A DNA stretch of 64,000 bases from Dasyornis broadbenti (GCA_013397935.1 VZRN01003245.1:831578-895577), one strand, 5' to 3'; counted from the first letter of the stretch, positions 26,341-37,921 are shown. Notes: generated by a model not told the origin, from the letters alone. Translations and numbers: made by a program.

Positions 26341-27474
26341 ACAGAATCATGGAATCACCTGGGCTGGAACAGATCTTAAAGACCATCTAGTCCCACCCCC
26401 TTCTGTGGGCAAGGATACCTTTCACTAGACCAGATTTCCCAGAGCTGCATCCAGCCTGGCCTTGAATGATTCCAGGAAAGGGACATCCACAACTTCTCTG
26501 AGCAACCTGTTCCAATGCCTCATCACCCTCACAATAAAGACTTTTTTCATAATATCTAATCTAAACATACAGTCTTTCAATTTGAAGCTATTCCCCTTGT
26601 CCTGTCATTACATGCTCTTGTAAAAACTCCCTCTCCATCCTTCTCATAGGCTCCTTTCAGGTACTGGAAGGCTGCAAGCAGGTCACCCAAAGCCTGCTCT
26701 TTTCCAGGCTGAGCAAGCCCAATGCTCTCAGGCTTTCCTAGAAAAGTGCTCCATTCCTCTAATCAACTTGATGGCCTCCACTGGACTTGCTCCAACAGGT
26801 CCATGTCTTTCTTATGTTGAGGTACCAGAACTGGATGCAGTTCTACAGGTGGGTTCTCCAGGTGGGATAACAGAGTAGAGAAGCATAATCCCCTCCCTTT
26901 CCCTGCTGCCCACGCTGTTTTGATGCAGCCCAGGACACATTTGGCTTTCTGGGGTGCAAGTGCACATGGCTGGGTCATGTCCAGCCTCTTATCCACCGGC
27001 ATCCCCTTCTGGGCAGGGTTGCTCTCAGTCTGTTCATCCCCCAGCCTGGATTGACACCAGGGGTTGCCCAACCAAGGTGCAGCACCAGCACTTGGTCTTG
27101 TTAAACCTCATGAGATTCGCATGGGCCACTTCTTGATCTTTTCCAGGTCCCTCTGGATGGATCCTGTTCTTCAGGTGTATCACCCACAACACTCAGTTTG
27201 GTGTCATCTGTAAATTTGCTGAGGGTGCACTCAATCCTTTGTCATTGATGAAGATATTCAATAACACTTGTTCCAATACTAAATCCTGAGGGACACCATT
27301 TGTCATTGATGTCCATTGGGACTCTGAGACATTGACCACTACCTTCTGGATGTGACTGTCCAACAACTTATCCATCTAAGAGTCCACTCATCAAATCCAT
27401 CTCTCTCCAACTTAGAGAGAAGGATGTTGAGGGGGTCCGTATCAAAGGCTTTACAGAAGTCCAGATAAATGCCT
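26341..27474 (-). mobile_element. CR1 LINE, longest copy, with decayed RT region
   Basis: About 1.13 kb of antisense CR1. The 3' tail is at the left ('acagaatcatggaatcacct', 'gggctggaacagatcttaaa'). The middle matches the CR1 3' region and the end of ORF2. At 27193-27375 the minus-strand translation keeps part of the reverse-transcriptase core (SESQWTSMTNGVPQ, then VLLNIFIND). In another frame, 27194-27217 encodes KFTDDTKL, the decayed form of the catalytic F-A-D-D box in which Ala has become Thr. The frame change between these two blocks shows at least one indel. Similarity fades near 27474. The copy is dead; its divergence suggests an older insertion than the one at 39781. Confidence 0.94.
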
Positions 27475-29631
27475 TGTGGGTGACATGAAAATTTAAGAAC
27501 CATCAAAATACAAAGGCAGCTGTCCAGTTTTTCACTGGTTTGAAAACTACTGATAATCCTAAAATAAGTTAAAGTCTGCTAAGTAATCTCAGGCAGTAGC
27601 AGGTTATTATTCTGTATGTTTGAGAATGTGCCAGTTTGAGCATTTTTTGGAAGGTGGAGAAACTCAAAAGGTTTCATCCTGTCCTCCCTGCTGTTGAACC
27701 TGACATGGATGCTCCAGCAGTAGCAAACAGCTGGAGGACTGTTAGGTTGGGCCACTTCTCTTCTTCAGCCTGGAAACACACAGAGGCACATCTTGCTTCA
27801 AACTGTCAAGCGAGAGTTTTGCTCCAGAAGAAACATCTCTGAATTAAAACATACTTGTTCCCAACTGTACAAAATTATCTTTTTTTTTTCCCCAAGTGGA
27901 GCTTATTCTATGCCCCTGGGGAATTCTCTGTCAATCCTTCTTTGTGCCAGCTGGAGAGCAGAGATAGAATACAGTCTGCTAGTGGCAGAGCTGAAGGAAA
28001 TTAGCTGCCTAGGTGAAACAAGCAGCGACCTCAGCCCTGGAGACACTGGTTAAAAACTGACACCATGACAATGACTGTCACATATCCTTGATGTGAAGGA
28101 CTTTGGCATCATCAAGAAAGGCTGCAGAGGATCTGCCACAGCTGGTTGGAGGGACCCTCTGTGCAGCCTCTGCAGCACAAGGGTAACACACTGTCAGGGC
28201 ATTAGGGCTTCTCCCAGTCCTCAGCAGTGAGAACAGCTTACAAGAGATATCCTGGTTTCAGCCTAAAAGATTGTTCTGCTTGTTTTTCTCAGCGTTTCTA
28301 CTGAAATTCAGCAGTTTTGGGTGTCCCCACAGTGCCTTCTGCCAGTCACGGAGCTGCCTTGTGAGTGGAGCTGCACCTCAGGCTCTTTTGTCTGCTTCCG
28401 CAATTGAGAGCTGTTGCTTTGCTTCAGCATGATGGAGCGGGGTTTTGTAGTGAAACCAGCCCTGACAGGTCAGAGGAACATTTGGCACATACTTCCTATT
28501 CTAAGTTTTCCCCTTCTCAAAGCTAATTTAGTAATGTTTAAGATAAGTTGTTCCAAACCCAATTACAATTAAGGGGAGTTTTCTATTGATTTTGTTAATT
28601 TCTATTGTTGTGGAGGAATACTTTGCCAACAGCTCAGATCAAAGTGGCAGATAGAAGAACATAAATTTGCTATTTTTTCTGAGGTCTTGGAGAAAGAGGA
28701 GGCCAGTAGGTGGTGCAGAATATTTGAGCCTCTCTCAGCACACTGTCACTCCCTCTCCGCTCAAATTAACTGTGCTTCCAGCCAGTCTTGCCTTAGGTTT
28801 CCAGGTGTAGGTGGGCTTGGGACTCAAAGCAAAAGCAGAAGGGCCAATCCTTAACATGATTGCTATTTTCTCCACTAACAGAAAACAGACTTCCTAACCT
28901 TTTTTAAAAACCCTTTGTCAGGCCATGTGCTCTTGAAATAGAATTCAGATGAAGCATTTATCAACATGCATAATGATTAATTAGGAGGAATAATTTATAG
29001 AGTTCAACTGTGGTCCTTAATCAGACAATCTCTTATATCAATACATTTCCCAGACTAATTACCAGATGTAGGAAGGAGTCATTCTCTTTCTGCATGCAAA
29101 TTTAACTCATGAAAATTTCATGGAACTAAGAAGAAAGGTACAGAAAAGCAGAGAGTTTCCATCGTTCTGCAGTCACATTAAGAGTCAGAGAAATTTGTAG
29201 TAGTCTTTAAACTGTGTAACTTCAGGAGGAATTAAATGTCCAGAATGTTGGGTTTTGGCGGTGTTTTTGAGCAAAAGTTTTAAATGAGGAAAGTACCCTA
29301 AGTAGTTGGTTATATATTAAAAATTACTTTTATTATAGAATGTGTAATACATTGAAATTTTTTTACCACGTGTAGTGCTACTATAGTTATATGCTTGTAA
29401 GGCAAATTTCCTTTTTTGCAATTGAAATATCTGACTTCACTTGGTTGTGTTTCAACCTTTCTTCTCCTTCATCTGTGTCCCTGTCTGGCATACTTTTTGC
29501 CTATAGGATTTCCGGTGGTAATCAGGGTTCTGCAGTTATCAGGAGTTGATATTAGAAACAAATTAATATCATATTGGTGATATTTATGTATTTTTTAGAA
29601 CACCTAAAGAAATTAGAAAAAGAATTGTTAA
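27475..29631. other. Non-coding DNA, one weak inverted-repeat block
   Basis: No gene was recognised. The only structure noted is a pair of 9-base inverted repeats (CTGGTTTCA at 28252-28260 and TGAAACCAG at 28451-28459) bounding a somewhat GC-richer 0.2-kb block. Open frames at 27636-27842 and 27793-28053 (plus) are not supported by motifs or convincing splice sites. Confidence 0.5.
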
Positions 29632-29800
29632 GGGGTTTTTTGTTGTTTTTTTTTTGGGGGGGGTGGTTGGTTTGGTTTTTTGTTTTGTTTTGTTTGGTTT
29701 GGTTTTGGGTTTGGTTTGGTTTTGTTGTTGGTTATTTTGGGGTTTGTTTTTTTTTTTTTGTTGTTGTTGTTTTTTGTTGGGTTTTTTTGTTGGTGTGTTT
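29632..29800 (+). repeat. G/T-only low-complexity tract, C-free on plus strand
   Basis: For about 169 bases the plus strand is composed of G and T with a single A (29734) and no C. It includes an 8-G run at 29656-29663, several GGTTTGG units, and T runs broken by single G. The complement is A/C only. The frames crossing it give low-complexity Phe/Val/Gly/Trp or Lys/Asn/Gln/Pro peptides, which are not real proteins. G-runs of this kind could fold into G-quadruplex-type structures. The tract is consistent with a decayed simple-repeat expansion. Confidence 0.9.
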
Positions 29801-30320
29801 CTCCAGCAAACATGACCCAAAGAAACAGAAGTGATATATTTCTGAAAAAGAGGATTTTGTCTATGAGAAACATAGAAATGAGGTAAGGTTTTCCGCTTGC
29901 CAGCTGCTTTGAGTTATTCCTGTCAATCCACCTACCTAATCCATTAAAATCTTTCCCTTGAATTTAAAACACTGGAAATTTGACTTAAGTTGTTGTGACC
30001 AGACGCTTCTCATTACAAAAGAAATGGTCTTGAAGCAAAACCTTACTTCTGTATATAACTCTTCAGGATCCAGATCAGGACAGCATGGCTCATCTCAGCT
30101 CAGGAAGGATTCAGAACTGTCTTTTTGATTTTCCTTCTTAACAGTGAAGTGGAGACTAGAGTCTGAGGTGAGCCCTGGATCCCAGCACACACATACACAC
30201 ACCATGGTCTTGTTTTGATGGTTTGTTCTCAAGGGTTAATTGGGAGATGGAAGCACAGAGCATTCATACTGTCAGGAACTGGGTGTTCTTTGGAATCTTT
30301 CCCAACCCTGAAAAAGTTCA

Positions 30321-30372
30321 GTTTTTCTTTTCTTTTCTTTCCTTTTCTCTCTTTTTTTTTTTTTTTTTTCCT
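30321..30372 (+). repeat. Polypyrimidine tract (52 nt, T/C only)
   Basis: The plus strand is pure pyrimidine from 30321 to 30372: TTTTCTTTTCTTTCC-type sequence followed by T19 and CC. It ends just before 'taagg'. It resembles a strong 3' splice-site tract, but no open exon with a donor follows. It may also be simple-repeat derived. Confidence 0.85.
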
Positions 30373-32307
30373 AAGGATATTTTCCCCCGATACCTGAAGA
30401 AAAAGTGATGATTACAATAAGAGAAATTTAAGAGGTTTTCCTAATCTAGGGTCAGTGCTGACATCCTCATAAATCATGGGTAACCCTAACACAGTCTTGA
30501 AGAGGCTTAGTTGTCATACATAGGTACAACTGTTCCCATCATATTTATCTTTCACTCCGCAGCTTATAGAAACCAAATATCTGTCATCAACAATTATTAA
30601 TCATCCATTTACCCTGCTGAGACATCTAATAAAGCATCAAACACAGAGTTTGAATGCTAGAGACAAGGAGAGAAAATGTAATCCAAATTTTCAAAAGTAA
30701 AGGGAAGAAAAATCTCATGTAACATCTGTGCACCATATGTTCATAAATTACAGCGGACCTCTGAACATTTCTTCTCTCATCTATTTGTCATGCAGATTTA
30801 ATAGTTCATAATTTCATGAAAAACAACATTATTATGCACCATGCTTAAAAGAAGGTGTGATCAGCTCTCCAGCAGCACTGCTGCAAGCTGCTTTCCTCTG
30901 AGGATGAGCTGCTGCGCTTCAGCATTTGCTGTGCCTCAGTCTTTATATGCAAAGCCCCTTCTTCATGGCAAGACTAAGGGGAAGCACCACTGAACTGCAC
31001 CTCAGGGGTCTGGGCTCAAGTGTGATAACCTGTGACTCTCCAAGGAAAGTAATCTCTTGAGTTTAGACCACCAAAAAATGCTGTTGGAAAGTGGGAAGTT
31101 GCTCAGAAACACAATGTCTCACTCTAAACCTTTCCATCAGCAGTGTGTTATAGATGAGGTCTTTTTTAGCTTGAATGAAAAAAAATGAAGAAAATGTTGG
31201 ACACTCAAGGTACTTTACAAGTTTCTTACCTAACACTATATTGTGGGTATTAATCTAAATGTGTGCTTCCATCTACTGAACTGAGACAAGCCAATGGTGT
31301 ACAAAGGAACACCCAGATAACCAGGTTTGCTCCTGCCTTTTATTTCTGGTGGAATGTATCCATCTCTGCATTAAATCTGTGTGCATCATTAAATCCCAGA
31401 TCTTGGGCTGACTCTGCACACCCACAAGAAAAATCCAAGTATTGTGTCTTGTAAGCATTTATTCCAAGGTGTTTAGATGCAGAGCTAGGAGCAAAAGAGT
31501 GTGAGAGAGAGACAAGTCTGATGAAAGGAAATTGTGCTTTTATATTATCTCTCATTCTTAAAATAACCTTCTTCCCCAGCAAAGTGCTGACATCTTAAAG
31601 AAGAGGCAGAAATTAAATTATGCAAGGGTTTTCCCCACATATGGTTAACTAGCAGTAAAGAAACTGGAGACTACAAGCATTCCAGGAGCAGTGTGCTAGG
31701 CACACTGGTAACAGTTGGACTCCTTACAACCTAAAATACTAATATAAATTTAAAATATAAAAACCTAATTTAGTTGTAATATACAACTTTAGAAACATGT
31801 TTAAAAAAATCAGCTTGGAAACAGTTTTCAGCTTGAGAAATTTCCATTGTTTCTGTTTTTCTGGAGATGATTCTTCTGATTTAGGAAATGATATTAAATA
31901 TGTAAGAGGCTGAAAACCCAATTTGAAGCATTTCAGATTGTTATCCAAAAGAGAGCTCAAAGGCACTGCCTTCCTCTCTTTAAGTCTTCATTTAACAAAG
32001 TGCTTAAGCACAAGCTTATGGAATGATTTAAGTAGGAGTTGTGTCAAATTTGGTAGCAATTTTTGTTGCAGTTATCAAATCCTGGCAGGGTATTGATTTC
32101 TATGTAATCAAATCACTTTGTTAAATCACAACCTCATATTTCTCTTCTGCACTCTTGAGAGAGCTACTGAATTTAACAAAAGGCCATTAACAGCAGTGCA
32201 GAGCAGGCAGTGCTTTGCTGGCACAAAGCTGACTTTGCCTGCTGACTTCTCCAAAAGAGTTCTGAACCTGCCAGGGAATTTAACTGGATATTGCATGTGA
32301 TGAAGTG
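30373..32307. other. AT-rich non-coding DNA, nothing recognised
   Basis: No repeats, RNA genes or supported exons were identified. Overlapping short frames at 31263-31582 lie on both strands and have no recognisable content. Confidence 0.55.
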
Positions 32308-32788
32308 TCAAAGCAAGAAAAACCTGTGATCTGTACAGCAGCCACCAGCCAATGGACTGACTCCCTCAAACCAGGTTAAAACAGGAGTCAGATGTTGGCA
32401 CCAACTTGTTGGAACTTGTCTTTGTCTGCAGCTGCACAGTGGAATACTTCCAGTTGCTCCAAACACACACGCAGAAAGCATTTTTTGCACAGGAATTTTA
32501 AAAAAAACTGTGAGGGTGGAATGCCTTAGCAGGCCAAATTTCACGTTTAAAGGTCTCTGTAACTGTCCGAACATATAATAATATTTTTGATTTGTCTTTT
32601 TGTTTTTCAAAGATTGAAAAGACAGTGGCAACATTTCCATAACGAGCAAAGTGAGATTGTAGCATTTCTGTTTTCCCAGCAGGAGCCATTTTGCTGTCTC
32701 TCTTTCCACTGTACTGTTGACAGGTGAGCTGGGATGCTGCTGTCTCCTCACCCTCCAAAGGCTTGATTCCAGTAGATGTCTTGTGAGT
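32308..32788 (-). CDS. Candidate exon within a long minus-strand open frame
   Basis: A good 3' splice-site shape on the minus strand (TTTATTTTTGCAG, 32789-32801) is followed by sequence that stays open to a stop at 32308-32310 in the frame of the 189-codon reading frame 32308-32877. After the first base the exon reads LTRHLLESSLWRVRRQQHPS, and later a Lys/Gln/Tyr-rich part. This phase matches the candidate exon at 34927-34997, which ends two bases into a codon. A GTGAGG donor at 32746-32751 could instead close a 37-nt exon (32752-32788). I recognise no domain, and I saw no poly(A) signal close downstream. A chance open frame is a likely alternative. Confidence 0.18.
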
Positions 32789-32877
32789 CTGCAAAAATAA
32801 ACCAATTGGTTTTTTATCCTGCGAAAACGCAGAGTTGAAATCAGGTCTGCACTGAGCATGAAGAACTTCTGACTCAT

Positions 32878-34926
32878 ACCTAATTTGGTCTTATCTAAAG
32901 CTTACTGAGCTTAGGAGAATCCTAAGCAGATGGTGCCAGGAGATCCATAGGATGGGAACTCTTGTGTTCAGGAAACTGATTTAAAATAAGAAACAGAAGC
33001 TCATTGATACAACTGCACTGGAGATAAAACAGGGTAGGAAAATATACACGTTCCTGGATGACACTTTGTTCCCAGTTTAACTCCAGGTGCAAGAAGCAGT
33101 TTTGTAGTTGGTGACTGAATGCAGCCCAGACAATTCCGGCCACTGCTGGACAGCCCAGCGCTCTTGTCAGCTTCATGAGGAGGATATGGCCAGAAGAGAT
33201 TTACCATAGAGGAGATGATATGTATGAGTAAAACCCACAGCAATTCAGCTGTTCTGATTTTGTTGGTGAAGGACTGTGACAGTGCATTTTGCATGGATAA
33301 TATGGCTGAAGGTACTTTACATGGAAAATCCTGAGCAGAGCTTGTGTGAAGCACGGACTCGCTGAAATGGTGTGAGCTGCTTGTAAAAAGGAGCTCTGAA
33401 TTTCCTTTCAAATATTGCCTGCAGTGTAATTCCAGAGAAGATCACACCTATTACTGCTGATGTGTCACAAGCTGGCATGGACTCAAAAACATTTTGAATT
33501 GCTTCATGTCCTGCAGCTGCAGGTCCTGCCAGGAGGACACTGGGATGCTGACTCCTGAGATGTGGTGTGCTGGAAGGTTTAGTGCAAGACCAAAAGATTG
33601 CAGATGTAATCACAAGTGGTCAGATCAAAAAGCAGGGTGAGAGAAGCATTTAGTCCACTCCTTAAAAATATAAAATGTTTCTCTGCAGCCATAGAAATGA
33701 AAGGAAGCTCAGATTAATACCTGAACTCTTGTATACTAAGCTAAAATGAACAAAAATTATCAATGTTTCATTGCACCTTTGAAAGATGAGTCAGGGAGAT
33801 GAGTGAATGGCACTGACGTGTCTGTACCTCAGTGGGGTGGAATTCAAAGTTCCATCAAACGAAAGCTAGAGCTTTAATTTCCCAGCAGTGGAAAGTAGTG
33901 TTTTGGGATCTCAGAATGGAATTTTGAGTTGTCATTGTACTCCAAACAGGTAAAAAGAGTTTCAAGGAAAAAAAAAAATCTGTCTTTCTGTGTCTCTCAC
34001 AAGCCCCAGAAACTCCAGATTTTGTAATTTAGGAAAGAAGTTGTATGAAGTTGAAATATCTCCTTCAGTTTTATGCTACAATATTTTTCATTTTTATGTA
34101 TTTTATCATTTTATACAATTTTTCAGGCAGTAAAAGTGAATAATGTCAATTTACAGGAATTCATATTACCAGATAAATAATAAAGAAGAAGTAGATGTTT
34201 CAGTCTCCTAATTCTGGGACTAATAGCTAAGCTTATTTCCTGGTTGCTACCTATACAAGTGAGTAGAAATTTTACACAGAAGTAATTTTTTATTCAAATG
34301 TTGCTTTGGATTATACTGAAATATTTCCTTTAAATTTCATTGTGATGAAAAGAATATTGAAGGTATTGTAAAATTTAATGTAAATTATGAAAATAATTCT
34401 TGCATTGTATTATATTAATTTTAATTTTTCTGAAATCTTTACTTTTGCTCTTTTACATATAGTAATCATAACATGCATTATGCAAATGCAATTTCCATAT
34501 ATCCAGCTGTTTCATTGTCAGACACAAGGTCTCTTGGCTTAGAAAGCCAATAAAAGATGTTTCAGTGAAAATTTCATGTGAACTTGATGATGATATCTTT
34601 AAGGATGCTGAAAATGTAAAGTAACTCTTCTGCTTTTAATAAGGCCTAATAAAATAATGTAAAATAAAATACCAAATAAAACATCACAAAATACTATCTT
34701 GAAACCCACTAAATGACAGCTTTCTAGCATGAAAGCAACTGATTTGTGATTACAGGATTTTTGTCCTATTGAGTTTTTCCCAGATACACCAGTGTCAGCA
34801 AAACAGCATTTGCTTTTGTGTGGGTTTTAATAGGCAGATTCATTTTTGAAATTCTAAATAGAAATTGGAAAAAAAAAAGTGTTTTTTCCTCAGTCTTGTT
34901 AGACATTTTAGAAAAGGTTAACTTAC
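32878..34926. other. AT-rich non-coding DNA with overlapping minus-strand frames
   Basis: Two minus-strand frames overlap here (33001-33411 and 33317-33613). They contain hydrophobic stretches (AVIGVIFSGITLQAIF, LLWVLLIHIISSMVNLFW), but they have no recognisable family and no clear splice sites. From 33960 to 34700 the DNA is strongly AT-rich and holds nothing else recognised. Confidence 0.5.
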
Positions 34927-34997
34927 CTCCATCTCTTGTGAATTAACTGCTTGATTTTCCCATCAAAGCAAATGCAGCAATACCAAAGCTGACATTG
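34927..34997 (-). CDS. Candidate 71-nt internal exon, unidentified
   Basis: On the minus strand the segment is bounded by an AG acceptor (ending ..CAATATGCAG, 34998-35000) and by a full-consensus donor GGAG-GTAAGT (donor bases 34921-34926). The open frame gives QQCQLWYCCICFDGKIKQ then LIHKRW, leaving two bases of a codon. The acceptor's pyrimidine tract is only moderate. The phase fits the candidate exon starting at 32788 on the same strand. No protein family was recognised, and a GGTAAGT donor is expected by chance every several kilobases per strand. Confidence 0.18.
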
Positions 34998-36593
34998 CTG
35001 CATATTGAGTAAGGATTTGGGGTTTAGGAGAATCACTAGAAGGGGCTGTGGTGTTGGGACAAATGTGTTTTCCCAGAACACAAACTTTTTACTTGAGAAA
35101 GCTAAAGCACCGGAAAAAAACAAAACTCAAGAATAGGAATACATCTGGGACTTCACCTGACTTTACTGTTCATTCTGCATTTTTTTTGTTTGCTTTTTTT
35201 TAAGATATCCATGGTCACATACATTAGAAAAATGCGAGGAATCCCATGGAGGAGGCAGGATGGCCTTGATTCTCTTGAGTCCCTGGATGTTCAGCACAAA
35301 AATTCCCGAACAGGCCAGGATTTCTCCAGGAGAATATTTTCTTCCATTAATTTTTGCAGCAAATAAGGGAGTTGAAGAAAATGGAAATACTTGGTAGAAG
35401 ACACATGGCTATGGTGCCAGGTAGAAAAAACAATCTGTAACTTTGTTATGACTTTTTCCTTATTTTTCAGGTTTGTCCAGAAGATTAGTTAGGGAAGGAA
35501 CAGCAAATAGGTGTGATAGAAAGAAAAGCAGGAAGAGGCCACACCTAATATCACAGAATAAGACTTTTTTCTTGTTGATATTTCAAGCTGGATCCTCAAA
35601 TCCTTGTTCCAGACTTTGATTCTGTGGCAAGTAAACACATCTTTCTTCTTGGGGGAGAAAGATACTCGTGACTATAATGTGCAGGCAAAACTGTATGTAG
35701 CTGATGCATAAAAGGATTCTGGATTTTGAGGTCTACTAAAGCAGTTGAGTTTTATTGCAATATGGTTTTTTTGGTTCATTTATTCAAGAAGAGAGCATAT
35801 ATTAAATATGAAGATCATATATATATCTATAGGGAATTAATGGTTTTATTAGTTAAGAAAGCAGGAAAATATGTAATGCCCCAGTATTCCTCTAACCTGC
35901 TTATCCAGTGCTAGTGTAATACATTGTCTTTCTTTAACCAGGCTTCTAAATGAATGAAAGTCCCAGTAAATTACTGAGGCCCTTCTACCCACTTTATAAA
36001 GGTTATGTCATGCAACAAATATTAAAAATAGTATCTGGTTCAGGTAGACAATGAAATTCCAAATTTTAAGGAATTAAATGACTAACCTCGTTCATGTAAA
36101 CTGTATTGTAAATTAACTTACTATTCCTAAGTCAGAAAATAATTCAAAACAATTTTATAGCACTCTCTGTAGAAAATTTGCTGTCAGAGAAATGGCTGAG
36201 TTAACTGAATAAATAAAATGAACATAATTCTTAAAATATAATACATCAATGCAAGATATCTTCATATTGGTCTGCTGCCAAACAGTCGTGCTGGCTTAAT
36301 TATTTTGGTATAAAGTGTAGGTTTTTAAACCATCAGCTGACATTTTTTTTCTTTATCATAGGGTTGGTTGCACTGTGCTCACTTACTATACATGAACATT
36401 AAATACTTAATTTGAATACACTGAAAAGAGCTGTGAAAGCCTTCCAGATTACCAAGCTTTCAAAAATGCCCATTCCTCATTAAGAATGTGGCAAATTACT
36501 GTTTTAATTAATAGCCCTGAGTGATTTTTTTGGCATGTCAAGATTTTAATAGAAAAATGAACTAGTAGAAACGTTAAACAAACCTTTGAGTAA
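34998..36593. other. AT-rich non-coding DNA, nothing recognised
   Basis: No repeat or gene was recognised. It includes short AT microsatellite-like sequence near 35815-35830. Confidence 0.55.
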
Positions 36594-36608
36594 TTTTTTT
36601 TTTTTTTT
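36594..36608. repeat. Poly-T run (T15)
   Basis: Fifteen consecutive T lie just upstream of the locally GC-richer candidate exon region at 36695-36980. Confidence 0.85.
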
Positions 36609-36694
36609 CATTTAATGTTTAATACAAGTTTGATGTTGAACAACAGTTCTGTCCCATACTGCCTCCGTGCCTGACTCCTGTTGCTGCAACACAG

Positions 36695-36749
36695 CTACCA
36701 GGGACCAAACTGTGGAGCTACCAGATGCTGTGTAACCTGTTCAGGAGAG
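36695..36749 (+). CDS. Candidate exon 1 of a small unidentified plus-strand gene
   Basis: A pyrimidine-rich acceptor (CCTCCGTGCC..CTGTTGCTGCAACACAG, ending at 36694) precedes 55 bases that are open in the frame LPGTKLWSYQMLCNLFRR plus one base. The segment ends at a GAG-GTGAGC donor (36750 onward). The local GC content is higher than that of the surrounding kilobases. It contains an in-frame ATG (the M of SYQMLC) that could start translation, or it could be an internal exon. It joins in phase with 36888-36978 across a 138-nt GT-AG intron, and only this one of the three frames stays open after joining. No homologous family was recognised. Pseudogene, lncRNA or chance remain possible. Confidence 0.28.
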
Positions 36750-36887
36750 GTGAGCTGATTCCCCTGGGTTCACAAGTCCCTCAAAGAGATATTTGAAGAG
36801 GCTTTCTGTCCCTAGCATAAACAGGGGCAGGTGTCACAGGATCTTTCTCATGGCTCAAGAAATGATTCAAAGATTCGTCCCTTGCAG

Positions 36888-36978
36888 GAATTCATGGTGG
36901 GGACAGAGATTTGAGAGTTATGTGGGAAGAAGTTGCCAGCTTGGCTCCTGACAAGCTTGGGTCCACCTCAAGTGGCAG
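36888..36978 (+). CDS. Candidate exon 2 of a small unidentified plus-strand gene
   Basis: The acceptor is TTCGTCCCTTGCAG (to 36887) and the donor is GGCAG-GTGAGG (from 36979), both close to consensus. The segment is 91 nt long. Two of three frames are closed. The open one starts after two bases (completing GGA from exon 1), gives IHGGDRDLRVMWEEVASLAP followed by DKLGSTSSG, and leaves two bases. That is exactly the phase the third candidate exon needs. The peptide is mixed charged and polar, without a membrane segment or a recognisable motif. Confidence 0.28.
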
Positions 36979-37682
36979 GTGAGGCGCTGACACTTCCTTC
37001 CAGCAGCGCCATGTGATGGCACATCCATGTGCCTGGGTGCGGAGGAAGGCTGTGGGAAGAGACACCTGCTCACCCCTTTGAACTATGTTTCATGCCAAGC
37101 CATATGGAGCTGTCAGTGGCTTTGCAGTGCATTTGGTTGATGCTGCATACTCACAAATATTGCTGCTGTCTGGGCTGGATTTAATTTTGGGGGGATTGAA
37201 AGAAAGTACCTTGGGAAGGATTGTATGAGGAGAAGACACATAAACCTTTCTTCCTGACTCAATTTTGTTACTTTCACAAATGTGAAACACATTTGGTCTG
37301 GCATCCTATTGATTTGTTTACTGCTTTTGTGTCCCACATTTGCTGAGGCTTTCCAAACATAGATACTTCTCTCATCTGGCCTGGCTCTGACTACTGCACT
37401 GAAAACCCAGCATAGGGGGTGGAGTACATGTCCAGGGCATTTGGGTGGGTGTGAAAATGAACACAGTGAACCTTAAAATAACCTGGGCTGTACTTTCAGG
37501 CTCATCCATGGCTCAAGTGTAGAAATTATTGGACTTGTTTGGGAAATTATGTTAGACAGTACCAGCTATAAGCCCCTACCTTGGGTGCACACAGCTCTCT
37601 CTTTAAGTGATCTGCCCCTGGATGTGGAATGTTACAGCACTGTTACAAATTATTCTGTCTTTGTGCTTTGGAAACTATGCAG

Positions 37683-37818
37683 CATGGATTGCTTTCAAAC
37701 ATTACTTTTGTTTGAAAGTGACTCCTACAGTGACCTGAAACTAGTCAGGAAGGATTTAAAAGAGCAAAGAATTTCACAGGTGGTTGACTTGTTACTTCAT
37801 TGTGGTGTGTGTAAATAG
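37683..37818 (+). CDS. Candidate terminal exon of the same small gene
   Basis: The acceptor is TTCTGTCTTTGTGCTTT..CTATGCAG (to 37682). The exon supplies one base that completes an AGC codon from exon 2. It then reads MDCFQTLLLFESDSYSDLKL and an amphipathic, possibly helical VRKDLKEQRISQVVDLLLH, ends GVCK, and stops at TAG (37816-37818). A canonical AATAAA follows at 37922-37927. The joined three-exon frame would encode roughly 80-95 residues, depending on the start. The frame is also open upstream to 37549, so the exon could begin earlier. I do not recognise the protein. The support is internal consistency only. Confidence 0.28.
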
Positions 37819-37921
37819 TTCTGCATTTCAAAAAATATATCCTGCTTGCTTTTTAGATAAGACTATTAGTAGTTTTTCACACAACTGCAATTCCTAGTTC
37901 AGGTGGGATGTTTTTCAGTCA

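Noticed and set aside
29700..29760. Telomere-like TTTGGG/TTTGG units
   Set aside because: They are not the vertebrate TTAGGG repeat and not regular, so they are treated as low-complexity sequence.
29574..29873. Overlapping frames on both strands rich in Phe/Val/Trp or Lys/Asn/Gln
   Set aside because: They are translations of the G/T-only low-complexity tract and do not represent proteins.
33001..33613. Two overlapping minus frames with hydrophobic stretches
   Set aside because: Different frames would need a frameshift to join. No known membrane-protein family could be matched, and hydrophobic runs are common in T-rich antisense DNA.
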